From NCBI GenBank assembly GCA_036823195.1, contig DAISGI010000030.1:1-30591 (forward strand): DNA of 30,591 bases, given 5' to 3'. The position numbers and the translations under genes are program-made. A model generated the notes under the pieces. That model searched no databases and had not been told where the DNA came from. It saw nothing but the letters and a program-made list of their open reading frames with translations. Shown here piece after piece: positions 8,696-16,678 of this stretch (position 1 is its first letter; the number at the start of each line of letters is the position of its first letter). The DNA comes from UBA4874 sp002399435. GTDB lineage: Bacteria; Bacillota; Clostridia; Caldicoprobacterales; DTU083.

Positions 8696-8796
8696 TGAAC
8701 TCATACCATCCCAACTCAGAAAACCGGAATTCACTCAGTATATGAAGTATAAAATGAAAAATTGAAATAAAACTAATATTATAGGATCATGATTTC

Positions 8797-10419
8797 CTAC
8801 GAATCGTGCAAATGCTCCACTGCTGCCTTTTGAATGGCCAGCCCTTCCAGATACCGCTTCATATAGGAATCAAATCCCTGGACATCTCCGATTTTGGGCT
8901 CCACACAGGAACCCTGGATTTGGGCAAACACCCTGTCCGCAAGATAACGCTCCAGGGTTTCACCTTCCTTCTTCCGCTGCCCATAGGCAGCCAGCAGGGC
9001 AATGCCCCAGGCGCCGCCTTCTCCGGCGGACTCCATTACGGACACCGGTACATTCAGGGCAGCGGCCATCAGTTGCTGACCCACTCCCCTGGTTTTGAAC
9101 AATCCGCCGTGGCCCAGCATTTTCTCCACTCTGACATGCTCCTGTCCGGTGAGAATATCCATGCCGATCCGGAGCACCGCGACAGCGGAAAGAAGCAGAC
9201 TTCGGGCAAAGTTTGCCAGATGAAACCGGCTGTCCGGCATACGGACAAACAGTGGACGGCCTTCCCGGAATCCGGTGATTGGTTCACCGGAGTAATAGTT
9301 GTAGGAAAGCAGCCCCCCGCAGTCACTTTCTCCTTCCAAAGCCTTGAAGTAAAGGGCATCGTACAGATCGGACTTTTCAGCCTTGGCGCCCATGGTTTCA
9401 AGGACTTCCCCGAACAGGCGCACCCAGGCGTCCAGATCCGAGGTGCAGTTGTTGCAGTGCACCATGGCGACCGGTTTCCCGGCAGGCGTGGTCACCATAT
9501 CAATTTCGGGGTAAATCCGGCTCAGTTCTTTCTCCAGTACCACCATTGCAAAAATGGAAGTCCCTGCCGAAACGTTCCCTGTATGTTCGGCTACGCTGTT
9601 GGTGGCAACCATGCCGGTGCCGGCATCGCCTTCCGGAGGACACAGGGGAATTCCGGCCTTCAGCCTTCCGCTGGGATCCAGCAGCCTGGCTCCTTCTTCG
9701 GTCAGTACCCCGCCGGGCTCTCCGGCACTCCGGACTTCCGGGAGAATATCCTCCAGACTCCAGCCCAGGGAAAGGCCGGAAATCAGCCCGTCAAACTGCT
9801 CCACCATTGCGGTTTGATAACTGCCGTTTTTGCCAATGGGAAAGACTCCGGAGGCTTCCCCTACACCGAGGATCTTTTGCCCTGTCAGCTTCCAGTGTAC
9901 GTACCCGGCCAGTGTTGTCAGAAAGGAAATATTCCGGATATGGTCTTCGTTATTGCATATTGCCTGATACAAATGGGCAACGCCCCATCTCTGGGGAATA
10001 TTGAAGTCAAACTTCTCCGTCAGCAGACCAGCGGCCTGCCCGGTTATGGTGTTCCTCCAGGTACGAAAAGGCACCAGCAGATGCCCTTCCCTGTCAAATA
10101 CGAGATATCCGTGCATCATGCCGGAAATACCGATGGAACCGACAGTGGAAAGATCCGCTCCGTATCTGCCGCGTACTGCCTCCGCAAGGCTCCGGTAGCT
10201 GCCCTGCAGGCCTTTCCATACATCCTCCAGGTGATAGGTCCATATTCCGTTTTCCAGCTTGTTTTCCCAGTCATAGCTTCCGGAAGCAATGGGACGATGG
10301 TCCTCTCCGATCAGGACCGACTTGATGCGGGTGGATCCCAGTTCAATCCCCAGTGCGGTCCTGCTTTCCAGAATATCCTGTCTGGCCCGGCTTTGTCCGG
10401 CCTGATCTTCTTTCAACAT
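8797..10419 (-). CDS. FGGY-family carbohydrate kinase, probable L-ribulokinase
   Basis: A 540-residue ASKHA-fold sugar kinase. The first phosphate motif is GIELGSTRIKSVLIG, with Glu where many FGGY kinases have Asp. A second phosphate motif region contains NVSAGTSIFAMV, and the adenosine region contains LGHGGLFKT with ESAGEGGAWGIALLAAYG. It lies directly upstream of L-arabinose isomerase and GH51 arabinofuranosidase, so phosphorylation of L-ribulose to L-ribulose 5-phosphate is the natural role. It does not look like classical AraB, so I leave the symbol empty. The start at 10419 has GGGGAAGGGG about 11 bases upstream. It begins 47 bp after the aminopeptidase gene on the same strand. Xylulose or another pentulose remains possible. 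Confidence 0.88.
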   Translation of the reverse strand: MLKEDQAGQSRARQDILESRTALGIELGSTRIKSVLIGEDHRPIASGSYDWENKLENGIWTYHLEDVWKGLQGSYRSLAEAVRGRYGADLSTVGSIGISGMMHGYLVFDREGHLLVPFRTWRNTITGQAAGLLTEKFDFNIPQRWGVAHLYQAICNNEDHIRNISFLTTLAGYVHWKLTGQKILGVGEASGVFPIGKNGSYQTAMVEQFDGLISGLSLGWSLEDILPEVRSAGEPGGVLTEEGARLLDPSGRLKAGIPLCPPEGDAGTGMVATNSVAEHTGNVSAGTSIFAMVVLEKELSRIYPEIDMVTTPAGKPVAMVHCNNCTSDLDAWVRLFGEVLETMGAKAEKSDLYDALYFKALEGESDCGGLLSYNYYSGEPITGFREGRPLFVRMPDSRFHLANFARSLLLSAVAVLRIGMDILTGQEHVRVEKMLGHGGLFKTRGVGQQLMAAALNVPVSVMESAGEGGAWGIALLAAYGQRKKEGETLERYLADRVFAQIQGSCVEPKIGDVQGFDSYMKRYLEGLAIQKAAVEHLHDS

Positions 10420-10466
10420 GAATCGGTATGCCCCTTCCCCTTTATTCCATTTTACGTAAGAGTCCG

Positions 10467-12230
10467 TTATATGGAAGATGTCATCTTCTTAAGCCAGCTT
10501 TTCTGTGCTTCCTCCAGATACGGACTTAACTTCTGACAGACTTCTTTATGATATGCATTGATCCAATCGATCTCATCCCGGTTCAGAAGGGACGGATCCA
10601 TTGCCCGGATATCGATGGGACACCACGAAAGCATATCAAATCGATAGAACTGCCCGTCCTCCACCTTTTTGTCCTCCACCACCACTACATCATTTTCTGT
10701 CCGGATGCCGTACTGGTTTTCTTTATATACCCCCGGCTCGATGGTTACGAGCATGCCCGGCACCAATGGCACATTGCTGCTGAATCCATGAGGGCCTTCG
10801 TGAACCCCCAGGCAGAAGCCGACGCCATGTCCCGTACCGCATTTATAGTCCATATGGTATTTCCAGACAGGCTGCCTTGCCAGGGCATCCAGATTTTTCC
10901 CGCTTGTTCCCTCCAGGAATATTGCCGAAGCCATGGCAATATGGGACTTCAGCACCAGTGTGAAATCCCTTTTCTCTTCTTCGCTGATCTCCCCCAGTAC
11001 AATGGTCCGGGTGATATCCGTCGTGCCGCTGAAATACTGGCCTCCGCTGTCCACCAGCAACGACCCTTCCGGCTTTAGCACGGAATAGCTCTCCGGAGTG
11101 GCTGAATAGTGCATCATGGCAGCATTGGCATTGTATCCGGCTATGGTTTCAAAGGATTCCCCCATACAGTCCTTCTGCTGCATTCGGAATTCCAGGAGCT
11201 TTTCCGCAGCTTTCAGCTCGGTGACTCCACCTTTTGCAACATTGGTGTCCAGCCAATACAGGAAATTCACCATGGCAACACCGTCTTTGACATAGGTATC
11301 CTTTATATTTCTTATTTCGACCGGATTTTTCACAGCTTTCATCGGTATGATAATGTCGCTTTTATCGATAACCCTGGCCTGCTTTACCGCGGAGTATATC
11401 GCATAGCTGTTCTTTTCGCTGTCCACCAATACGCTGCTGTCTGCGGGCAGGTCCGTAAGAGCCTGAAAAACTTCTCCGTAATCCCTGATGGAAAGCTCAT
11501 TTTCCCGTAAGTAATTCCTTACCTCATCTGTCAGCTTGAGGGGATCCACAAACCAGGTAACGGAATCCCTGGAAATCAGGAGGTAGGATAAGATAACCGG
11601 GGTATAGGAAACATCGTTTCCACGGAGATTCAAAAACCAGGCGATGGAATCCAGAGCAGAAACAATATAATGATCCGCCCCGTCCTTTTCCATTTGGGAA
11701 AGCACCTGCGCCCGTTTTTCCCGGACGGAGAGCCCTGCAAAGGCCACATCCAGGAGAAACGCCTTTCCCATAGGGAGAGAGGGCCGATCGGCCCACAGTT
11801 CGCTCACCAGATCCATATCGCCCTTCAGGAAAACGCCCTTCTCCTCCAGATTTTTCTTCAGCTTCCGTACGTCCGCACAGGATACCAGCCGGCCGTCCAG
11901 TCCGACTCCCTGTCCCCGGGTCAAACTCTGCTCCAGGAATTCCATATAATCGGGAACCCCTTTTTCCTTTTTGAACAGTTCAAACTCACTGCCCTGAATC
12001 TCCTTTGCGGCCTGTATATAATAGCGCCCATCGGTCCAGAGAATGGCACGGTCCATTGTAACAACAACCGTTCCTGCGGAACCGGTAAATCCGGAGATCC
12101 ACTCCCTGGCCCTGTAATAATCCGGAACATACTCATCCAGATGGGGATCCGCACTTGGTATGATATAGGCATGGATACCTTTTGACTTCATACTTCCCCT
12201 CAGTGCCCTTAATTTTTCATTTATCGTCAC
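10467..12230 (-). CDS. pepP: Aminopeptidase P family protein (Xaa-Pro aminopeptidase, M24B)
   Basis: A cytoplasmic metallopeptidase, 587 residues from the chosen start, that removes N-terminal residues preceding proline. It has the long three-domain layout: two creatinase-like N-terminal domains (starting INEKLRALRGSMKSKGIHAY), then the pita-bread domain. Metal-ligand motifs are visible: Asp in LLVDSGGQY, Asp in GTTDITRTI, His in GTGHGVGF with HEGPHG, Glu in TIEPGVY and Glu in IRTENDVVV. I prefer the GTG at 12230 because AGGGAG lies about nine bases before it. An in-frame ATG at 12263 has no ribosome-binding site and would add 11 residues. It may be the first gene of the transcript leading to the kinase and araA. 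Confidence 0.94.
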   Translation of the reverse strand: MTINEKLRALRGSMKSKGIHAYIIPSADPHLDEYVPDYYRAREWISGFTGSAGTVVVTMDRAILWTDGRYYIQAAKEIQGSEFELFKKEKGVPDYMEFLEQSLTRGQGVGLDGRLVSCADVRKLKKNLEEKGVFLKGDMDLVSELWADRPSLPMGKAFLLDVAFAGLSVREKRAQVLSQMEKDGADHYIVSALDSIAWFLNLRGNDVSYTPVILSYLLISRDSVTWFVDPLKLTDEVRNYLRENELSIRDYGEVFQALTDLPADSSVLVDSEKNSYAIYSAVKQARVIDKSDIIIPMKAVKNPVEIRNIKDTYVKDGVAMVNFLYWLDTNVAKGGVTELKAAEKLLEFRMQQKDCMGESFETIAGYNANAAMMHYSATPESYSVLKPEGSLLVDSGGQYFSGTTDITRTIVLGEISEEEKRDFTLVLKSHIAMASAIFLEGTSGKNLDALARQPVWKYHMDYKCGTGHGVGFCLGVHEGPHGFSSNVPLVPGMLVTIEPGVYKENQYGIRTENDVVVVEDKKVEDGQFYRFDMLSWCPIDIRAMDPSLLNRDEIDWINAYHKEVCQKLSPYLEEAQKSWLKKMTSSI

Positions 12231-12300
12231 ATGAAAGACTCCCTTCCGTATCTCAGAATACATTTTTTCATCAATTGCTTCTATTTTATCACCAATTTCC

Positions 12301-12392
12301 CATTTTGGCGAGTACCGTCCGGGAAAGCCAACGCCGAAAAAATAAAAGCCCTAAGCAACCGCACTTAAGGCTTTCCGCAAGACGCCAAAATG
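12301..12392. repeat. Nested inverted repeats between spoIVA and the aminopeptidase gene
   Basis: The outer arms CATTTTGGCG (12301-12310) and CGCCAAAATG (12383-12392) are perfect. A second pair, GGAAAGCC (12322-12329) and GGCTTTCC (12369-12376), competes with the inner terminator stem for the same 3' arm. The 92-bp element is noncoding and could form alternative RNA structures on either strand. I could not match it to a riboswitch class I know. Confidence 0.6.
12337..12374 (-). terminator. Rho-independent terminator after spoIVA
   Basis: On the minus strand, AAAGCCTTAAG pairs with CTTAGGGCTTT (one G-U pair) around an eight-base loop and is followed by TTTTATTTTTT. It lies about 100 bp after the spoIVA stop and before the aminopeptidase start, so it separates the sporulation gene from the arabinose block. 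Confidence 0.8.
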
Positions 12393-12472
12393 ACATTTGG
12401 TATCCGATTTTTATCCTGCTGTTTTACCATTGTATCCGGGATTTCGGAGGGGTCTTCGAAGGAGAATTCTCT

Positions 12473-13951
12473 TTATAGTATAATACAAATGAGCCCTCCG
12501 CTTCCCTCGTTGATGATTCTCTGAAGGGTCTCCTGAATCTTGAACTGGGCATCCTCCGGCATTCTCATCAGCTTGTTGGAAAGTCCTTCCTTTACCAGTT
12601 CATTGAGGGATTTTCCAAAGATGTTGGACTCCCATAGCTTGGACGGATCACTTTCAAAGTCATCCAGCAGATATTTGATCATCTCTTCACTTTGCTTCTC
12701 AGTACCAACAATGGGAGATATTTCCGTTTCAATGTCGGCACGGATCAAATGCAGGGACGGTGCGCTGGCTTTCAGACGAACTCCGAAACGGCCTCCCTGC
12801 CGGATGATTTCCGGTTCTTCCAGTGTGAGCTCTTCCATGGACGGAGCCACCATTCCATATCCGGTTTCCCTTACGTCTTTCAGGGCATCCGCCACCCGGT
12901 CATATTCCTTCTTTGCAAAGGCCAGCTCCTTCATCAGACCGATCATCTGATAATCGCCCTCAATATGATAGCCGCACTCTTCCCCGAGGATTTGATAGAA
13001 AAGCCCGGACTTGACATCCATCTGAACCTGCACTTTTCCGCTGCCCAGATCAATGTTTTCAATCTTTGGTTTTTCCAGATATTCGGAGTTCTCAAAGGAT
13101 TTGCCGAAACCATCCATGTCCCGGATGCGCAGGGCATTTGCTGATATCTCCCTTGAGGAATCCATGATATATTGAATCAGCCAATGGTCATCGTCCAGAC
13201 TCAATACCCACTTGGAGACATCCAGCTTGATTTCCGTGATGGGAAATTCAAACAGTGCATTGCTGAGAATATTATGAATGTCCTCATCTGTCAGGTTCAA
13301 CACATCCAGCGCCAGAACCGGAACATCGTATTTTTCCTCCAGGGCACCCTTGAGTTTGATCGTGTCCTCTGCGTCCGGTGTTCGCGTATTGAGAATCATG
13401 ACAAAAGGTTTCTGTAATTCTTTCAGCTCCCGGATCACACGTTCTTCCGCCTCTACATAATTGGAACGTGGAATCTCGGTGATACTGCCGTCCGTTGTAA
13501 CCACCAGGCCAATGGTGGAATGATCGGCAATCACCTTTCGTGTACCGATCTCCGCCGCTTCTTCAAAAGGAATATCGTAATCAAACCAGGGAGTCCGCAC
13601 CATCCTGGGAGTTTCCCCTTCCATATGACCCATTGCCCCTTTTACCAGGTAGCCGACACAATCCACCATACGGATATTCAGGCTGGCATTCTCCTGCAGA
13701 GAAATCTGCACGGCTTCATTGGGAACAAATTTTGGCTCAGTGGTCATGATCGTGCGGCCTGCACCACTCTGAGGCATTTCATCACGGGATCGTTCCTTTT
13801 TAAAGTCGTTATCCATATTAGGAAGGACCAGTAAATCCATAATTCTTTTGATCAATGTGGATTTTCCTGTTCGAACCGGTCCCACCACGCCTATGTATAT
13901 ATCCCCATCGGTGCGTTCGGCAATATCCCGGTACAGGTCAAACTTCTCCAT
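12473..13951 (-). CDS. spoIVA: Stage IV sporulation protein A, spore coat morphogenetic ATPase
   Basis: A 492-residue protein, the same length as the Bacillus subtilis one. SpoIVA polymerises on the outer forespore membrane in the mother cell using ATP and forms the basement layer for the coat. Walker A is GPVRTGKS (24-31). The N-terminus MEKFDLYRDIAERTDGDIY and the segments PQSGAGRTIMTTEPKFVPN and MVDCVGY are highly characteristic. I chose ATG 13951 because it aligns with the family start and has GGGGAGGGG upstream; the frame extends to 14002 without support. A sigma-E-like promoter lies about 80 bp upstream and a strong terminator follows, so it is a single-gene unit. The sigE gene is about 7 kb upstream on the same strand. 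Confidence 0.98.
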   Translation of the reverse strand: MEKFDLYRDIAERTDGDIYIGVVGPVRTGKSTLIKRIMDLLVLPNMDNDFKKERSRDEMPQSGAGRTIMTTEPKFVPNEAVQISLQENASLNIRMVDCVGYLVKGAMGHMEGETPRMVRTPWFDYDIPFEEAAEIGTRKVIADHSTIGLVVTTDGSITEIPRSNYVEAEERVIRELKELQKPFVMILNTRTPDAEDTIKLKGALEEKYDVPVLALDVLNLTDEDIHNILSNALFEFPITEIKLDVSKWVLSLDDDHWLIQYIMDSSREISANALRIRDMDGFGKSFENSEYLEKPKIENIDLGSGKVQVQMDVKSGLFYQILGEECGYHIEGDYQMIGLMKELAFAKKEYDRVADALKDVRETGYGMVAPSMEELTLEEPEIIRQGGRFGVRLKASAPSLHLIRADIETEISPIVGTEKQSEEMIKYLLDDFESDPSKLWESNIFGKSLNELVKEGLSNKLMRMPEDAQFKIQETLQRIINEGSGGLICIIL

Positions 13952-14033
13952 TAACTTTCCCCTCCCCATCTGGGAATTAGATTTGGGCTGGTCAGTTCCC
14001 AATATCTAACGTCCAGTTCTGTTTTCTACTACA

Positions 14034-14062
14034 TATATATTGGGAGCCGGATAAGAATATGA
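14034..14062 (-). promoter_or_regulatory. Candidate sigma-E promoter of spoIVA
   Basis: On the minus strand, TCATATT (14056-14062) matches the B. subtilis sigma-E -35 consensus KMATATT fully. After exactly 14 bases comes AATATATA (14034-14041), which matches the CATACAnT -10 at four of seven fixed positions. The predicted start leaves a leader of about 75 bases to spoIVA. spoIVA is a sigma-E gene in B. subtilis. Confidence 0.6.
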
Positions 14063-14074
14063 CAAGTTGTCATC

Positions 14075-14114
14075 AAAAAATGCGGAAGGCCTTACTTTCC
14101 GAAGCCCTGCCGCA
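14075..14114 (-). terminator. Rho-independent terminator after plsY
   Basis: On the minus strand, three bases after the plsY stop, TGCGGcAGG pairs with CCTtCCGCA, followed directly by TTTTTT. It ends the der-plsY transcript just before the spoIVA promoter. Confidence 0.85.
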
Positions 14115-14116
14115 TA

Positions 14117-14728
14117 TCAGATATTCTTTCCGGATTTGGAGAAGGAAAATTTGTTTTCCTGGCCGTTCAGCAGCCGTTTTATATTCCCTTTATGTCGGAG
14201 CAAGGCAAGAAGTGCAAGAAACACCCCGACCAGGATCATCTCTGGCGGCTCCCGGAAGATAGCCAGGAGAACGGGGAACAAAATCGCCGCAATGATCGAA
14301 CCCAGAGACACATACCGTGTCATCAGAACCAGGGCAACGAAAACCAAAGAGAGAATGAGACCAGTTCCCGGGTATAAAACAAGAATCAGGCCAAAGGAAC
14401 AGGCAATTCCCTTTCCTCCCCGAAAGCGGAGCAGACAAGGCCAGTTATGACCGATCACTGCCATGCATCCGCTGATTGCCCCTCCCGCCAAACTGCCCGA
14501 AGTCAGCTGCATGCCCAGCCATGTGGCGACGGCACCTTTCAGAACATCACATAAAAAAACAATCAGCCCGGTTTTTGTTCCCAATACACGCATTGCATTG
14601 GTGGTACCGGCATTTCCGCTTCCATAATTCCGGATGTCAATATCCCTGCAAAACCTGCCCAGCAAATAGGAAGGAGAAAAATTCCCCACAAAATAACCAA
14701 TGACTGCTGCCAGCACATAATAACCCAT
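14117..14728 (-). CDS. plsY: Glycerol-3-phosphate acyltransferase PlsY
   Basis: A 203-residue multi-pass membrane enzyme that transfers the acyl group from acyl-phosphate to glycerol-3-phosphate, the first step of phospholipid synthesis. Family motifs are visible: NFSPSYLLGRF near the N-terminus, GSGNAGTTNAMRVLG, and LLRFRGGKGIACSFG. ATG 14728 is chosen because it gives the canonical N-terminus and has AGGGGG upstream; the frame runs on to 14869 inside der without support. It follows der with one base between stop and start (TGAAATG), so the two are co-translated. A terminator follows. Confidence 0.97.
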   Translation of the reverse strand: MGYYVLAAVIGYFVGNFSPSYLLGRFCRDIDIRNYGSGNAGTTNAMRVLGTKTGLIVFLCDVLKGAVATWLGMQLTSGSLAGGAISGCMAVIGHNWPCLLRFRGGKGIACSFGLILVLYPGTGLILSLVFVALVLMTRYVSLGSIIAAILFPVLLAIFREPPEMILVGVFLALLALLRHKGNIKRLLNGQENKFSFSKSGKNI

Positions 14729-14729
14729 T

Positions 14730-16055
14730 TCAAACCCCCTGCTTCGTTTTCTCCCGTACCAGAATACGGAGAGGCGTACCTTCCAGATCAAAGGTCTTTC
14801 GAAAGTAATTTTCCAGATAACGTTGATAGGAAAAATGCATGAACTCCGGATGATTGACAAAAAGGACAAAAGTAGGTGGCTTCACGGATACCTGCGTACC
14901 ATACAGGATTTTCAGGTGTCTCCCCTTATCGGCAGGCGGTTCGTTCACCGCTATGGCATCGGCAAGGCAATCGTTCAATACCCCGGTGGAAACCCGGAAG
15001 ATACATCGGCAGTACACCTGATTTACCAGCTCCATAATGCGACCCACCCGCTGCCCGGTTTTTGCGGACAGATAGACATCCGGCGCATAAGTCATAAAGC
15101 TCAGACTATTTCGGAGTCTTTTGTGGTATTCCTCCATGGTATGGGTTTCCTTCTCAATTTTATCCCATTTATTTATGACGAAAACGCAGCCTTTCCCCTC
15201 TTCATGAACCAATCCTGCAATTTTCGCATCCTGCTCCGTGATCTCCTCCGAAGCATCCATCACCATCAGCGCCACATCACATCTCCGGATGGCACTCAGG
15301 GCCCGTATCACACTGTAACGCTCCAGGGGATCATGAATCCGGCTCTTTCTCCGTATCCCCGCCGTGTCTATGATCACATACTTCTGACCATCCCTCTCAA
15401 AGGAGGTATCAATGGCATCCCGGGTAGTGCCCGGAATATCGTCCACAATGACCCGTTCCTCACCGAGAATCCGGTTGATAAGGGACGACTTCCCTACATT
15501 GGGCTTTCCCACAACCGCAATCTTAATGGCTTCTTCCTTTTTTTCCTCCGGTCTTTTCCCGGGGAAATGGGATACCACCTCATCCAGCAGATCCCCGATT
15601 CCCCGTTTATGGGAGGCGGATATGGATATGGGATCCCCGATTGCCAGGTTATAAAACTCGTAGAGATTTGCCTCGTTCTCCTGCGTGTCAATCTTGTTTA
15701 CAGCCAAAACAACAGGCTTGTCCGATTTGCGAAGCATATCCGCCACATCCCGGTCTGCCGGCGTGACACCCTGTTTCCCGTCGGTAAGGAACAGAATCAC
15801 ATCTGCCATTTCCATGGCAATCCCTGCCTGACTTTTCATCTGCTGCAGCAACAGGTCCCGGCTTTCGGGATCAATGCCTCCTGTATCAATCAAGGTAAAC
15901 TTATGGTCCAGCCATTCCGCATCGGCGTATATTCTGTCCCGCGTAACACCGGGGGTATTCTCCACAATGGAAATTCGTTTTCCGGTCAACTGGTTGAACA
16001 AAGCAGATTTCCCTACATTGGGTCTGCCGACAATCGCTACCATTGGTTTTGCCAC
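14730..16055 (-). CDS. der: Ribosome-assembly GTPase Der (EngA)
   Basis: A 441-residue protein with two tandem G domains and a C-terminal KH-like domain, needed for 50S ribosome maturation. The first G1 is GRPNVGKS (10-17) with G3 DTGG and G4 NKID. The second G1 is GKPNVGKS (183-190) with DTAGIRRKSRI and NKWDKIEK. I chose GTG 16055 (AKPMVAIVG) because GGGAGGTG lies about seven bases upstream and the length fits the family. A TTG five codons earlier is in frame but has no better site. It is transcribed with plsY, and a sigma-A-like promoter lies about 110 bp upstream. Confidence 0.98.
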   Translation of the reverse strand: MAKPMVAIVGRPNVGKSALFNQLTGKRISIVENTPGVTRDRIYADAEWLDHKFTLIDTGGIDPESRDLLLQQMKSQAGIAMEMADVILFLTDGKQGVTPADRDVADMLRKSDKPVVLAVNKIDTQENEANLYEFYNLAIGDPISISASHKRGIGDLLDEVVSHFPGKRPEEKKEEAIKIAVVGKPNVGKSSLINRILGEERVIVDDIPGTTRDAIDTSFERDGQKYVIIDTAGIRRKSRIHDPLERYSVIRALSAIRRCDVALMVMDASEEITEQDAKIAGLVHEEGKGCVFVINKWDKIEKETHTMEEYHKRLRNSLSFMTYAPDVYLSAKTGQRVGRIMELVNQVYCRCIFRVSTGVLNDCLADAIAVNEPPADKGRHLKILYGTQVSVKPPTFVLFVNHPEFMHFSYQRYLENYFRKTFDLEGTPLRILVREKTKQGV

Positions 16056-16170
16056 AAACACACCTCCCAATTCTGCTCAAACAGTCTCTTTGAAGAATTC
16101 ATCCGATCCCCATCCATATGGGTAAACTCCATATTTTCCTGTGCCGGATACAAATCAACAATATACCAGT

Positions 16171-16199
16171 ATTATCTGTCATATTCCGCATTTCGTCAA
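16171..16199 (-). promoter_or_regulatory. Candidate sigma-A promoter of der-plsY
   Basis: On the minus strand, TTGACG (16194-16199), a 17-base spacer and GATAAT (16171-16176) match the vegetative consensus at five of six bases in each box. It overlaps the stop codon of the upstream DUF3189 gene and leaves a leader of about 110 bases before der. Confidence 0.65.
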
Positions 16200-16678
16200 G
16201 AAAAATCCGAAATCTCCTGTCTGGCTTTCAGATTTTTCCTGACCCTTTGCACGAGTTTGACCAGTTTCCGGTAACTCCGCCGGATTCCCCAAATGGTCAT
16301 TGGCCTTCCAATGGATACGATTCCGAGCCTTCGCGTGAGAACCCCGCCGATCGAAGTGATCGGATGAAGCTCCACCAGGGCATCTGCCAATAAAAAACGG
16401 GTCTGATCCACACCACATGCATTCAAATAACTTTTCATGGCAGGAATCACCAGCTGTTTTTCATGCTTCATACCTATAATGTAAATGTCCCAGCCCATCT
16501 CATCGGTTCCCACATAAACCGGAGTTCCCAGTCTGCAATGATCCATTTTGTCATAAAACGGAACACTGCGGAATTCAGCAGGCTCCGGAATCCGGTTTTC
16601 CGGGAGATAATGCAGATGAATGGAGGCACAAGTTACGGAGGTGTGAGCACCTCCGTAACAACAATAAAATAGTTTCAC
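16196..16678 (-). CDS. DUF3189 family protein (second of a tandem pair)
   Basis: A 160-residue protein matching DUF3189, a Firmicute family without assigned function. The family motif near the start is seen as YCCYGGAHTSVTCASIHLHYLP, and PVYVGTDEMGWDIYIIGMKHE lies in the middle. The C-terminal 30 residues are strongly basic. No signal peptide or membrane helix is apparent. It starts with GTG overlapping the stop of the preceding paralog (GTGA, 16675-16678). It lies downstream of spoIIP and DUF1614 and upstream of der, so a sporulation-related role is possible, but that is inference from position. A perfect 12-bp inverted repeat lies in its 5' end. Confidence 0.82.
   Translation of the reverse strand: MKLFYCCYGGAHTSVTCASIHLHYLPENRIPEPAEFRSVPFYDKMDHCRLGTPVYVGTDEMGWDIYIIGMKHEKQLVIPAMKSYLNACGVDQTRFLLADALVELHPITSIGGVLTRRLGIVSIGRPMTIWGIRRSYRKLVKLVQRVRKNLKARQEISDFS
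16632..16659. repeat. Perfect 12-bp inverted repeat inside the 5' end of the DUF3189 gene
   Basis: GTTACGGAGGTG (16632-16643) and CACCTCCGTAAC (16648-16659) are perfect arms with a four-base loop. In the mRNA the hairpin begins 19 bases after the GTG start codon and includes a GGAGGTG sequence resembling a Shine-Dalgarno site. It encodes part of the conserved CYGGAHTSVT motif. It is expected to be very stable and could affect coupled translation. Confidence 0.75.

Larger units (their letters stand above)
8472..8796. other. Intergenic region between the kinase and araA (mostly repeat and gap)
   Basis: This 325-base stretch, 100 of them N, holds no convincing gene. From 8491 to 8695 it is a 21-bp tandem array with the gap. 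From 8696 to 8796 it is AT-rich; on the minus strand it contains a TATAAT (8778-8783) with no good -35 at normal spacing. Because the repeat unit is a multiple of three and lacks stops in five of six frames, apparent reading frames through it are not evidence of coding. Confidence 0.6.

Noticed and set aside
7152..8765. Long plus-strand open frame of about 540 codons
   Set aside because: It lies antisense to araA, shows no family features, and passes through the N-gap; it is a shadow of araA codon use.
8778..8783. Promoter of araA between the kinase and the repeat
   Set aside because: TATAAT is present, but no acceptable -35 occurs at 16-19 bases; the nearest TTGCAC is 22 bases away.
10452..10459. 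TTACGTAA palindrome before the kinase gene as an operator
   Set aside because: It is too short to call and no matching copy was seen near araA or the AraC gene.
8806..10536. Long plus-strand open frame opposite the kinase
   Set aside because: It is antisense to a clear FGGY kinase, has no ribosome-binding site and no recognisable domain.
12301..12392. Riboswitch upstream of the aminopeptidase gene
   Set aside because: I compared it by eye with c-di-GMP, TPP, lysine, guanidine and other common classes and saw no conserved core; only structure is reported.
14823..16274. Long plus-strand open frame opposite der
   Set aside because: Der is unambiguous on the minus strand; the plus frame shows no conserved motifs.
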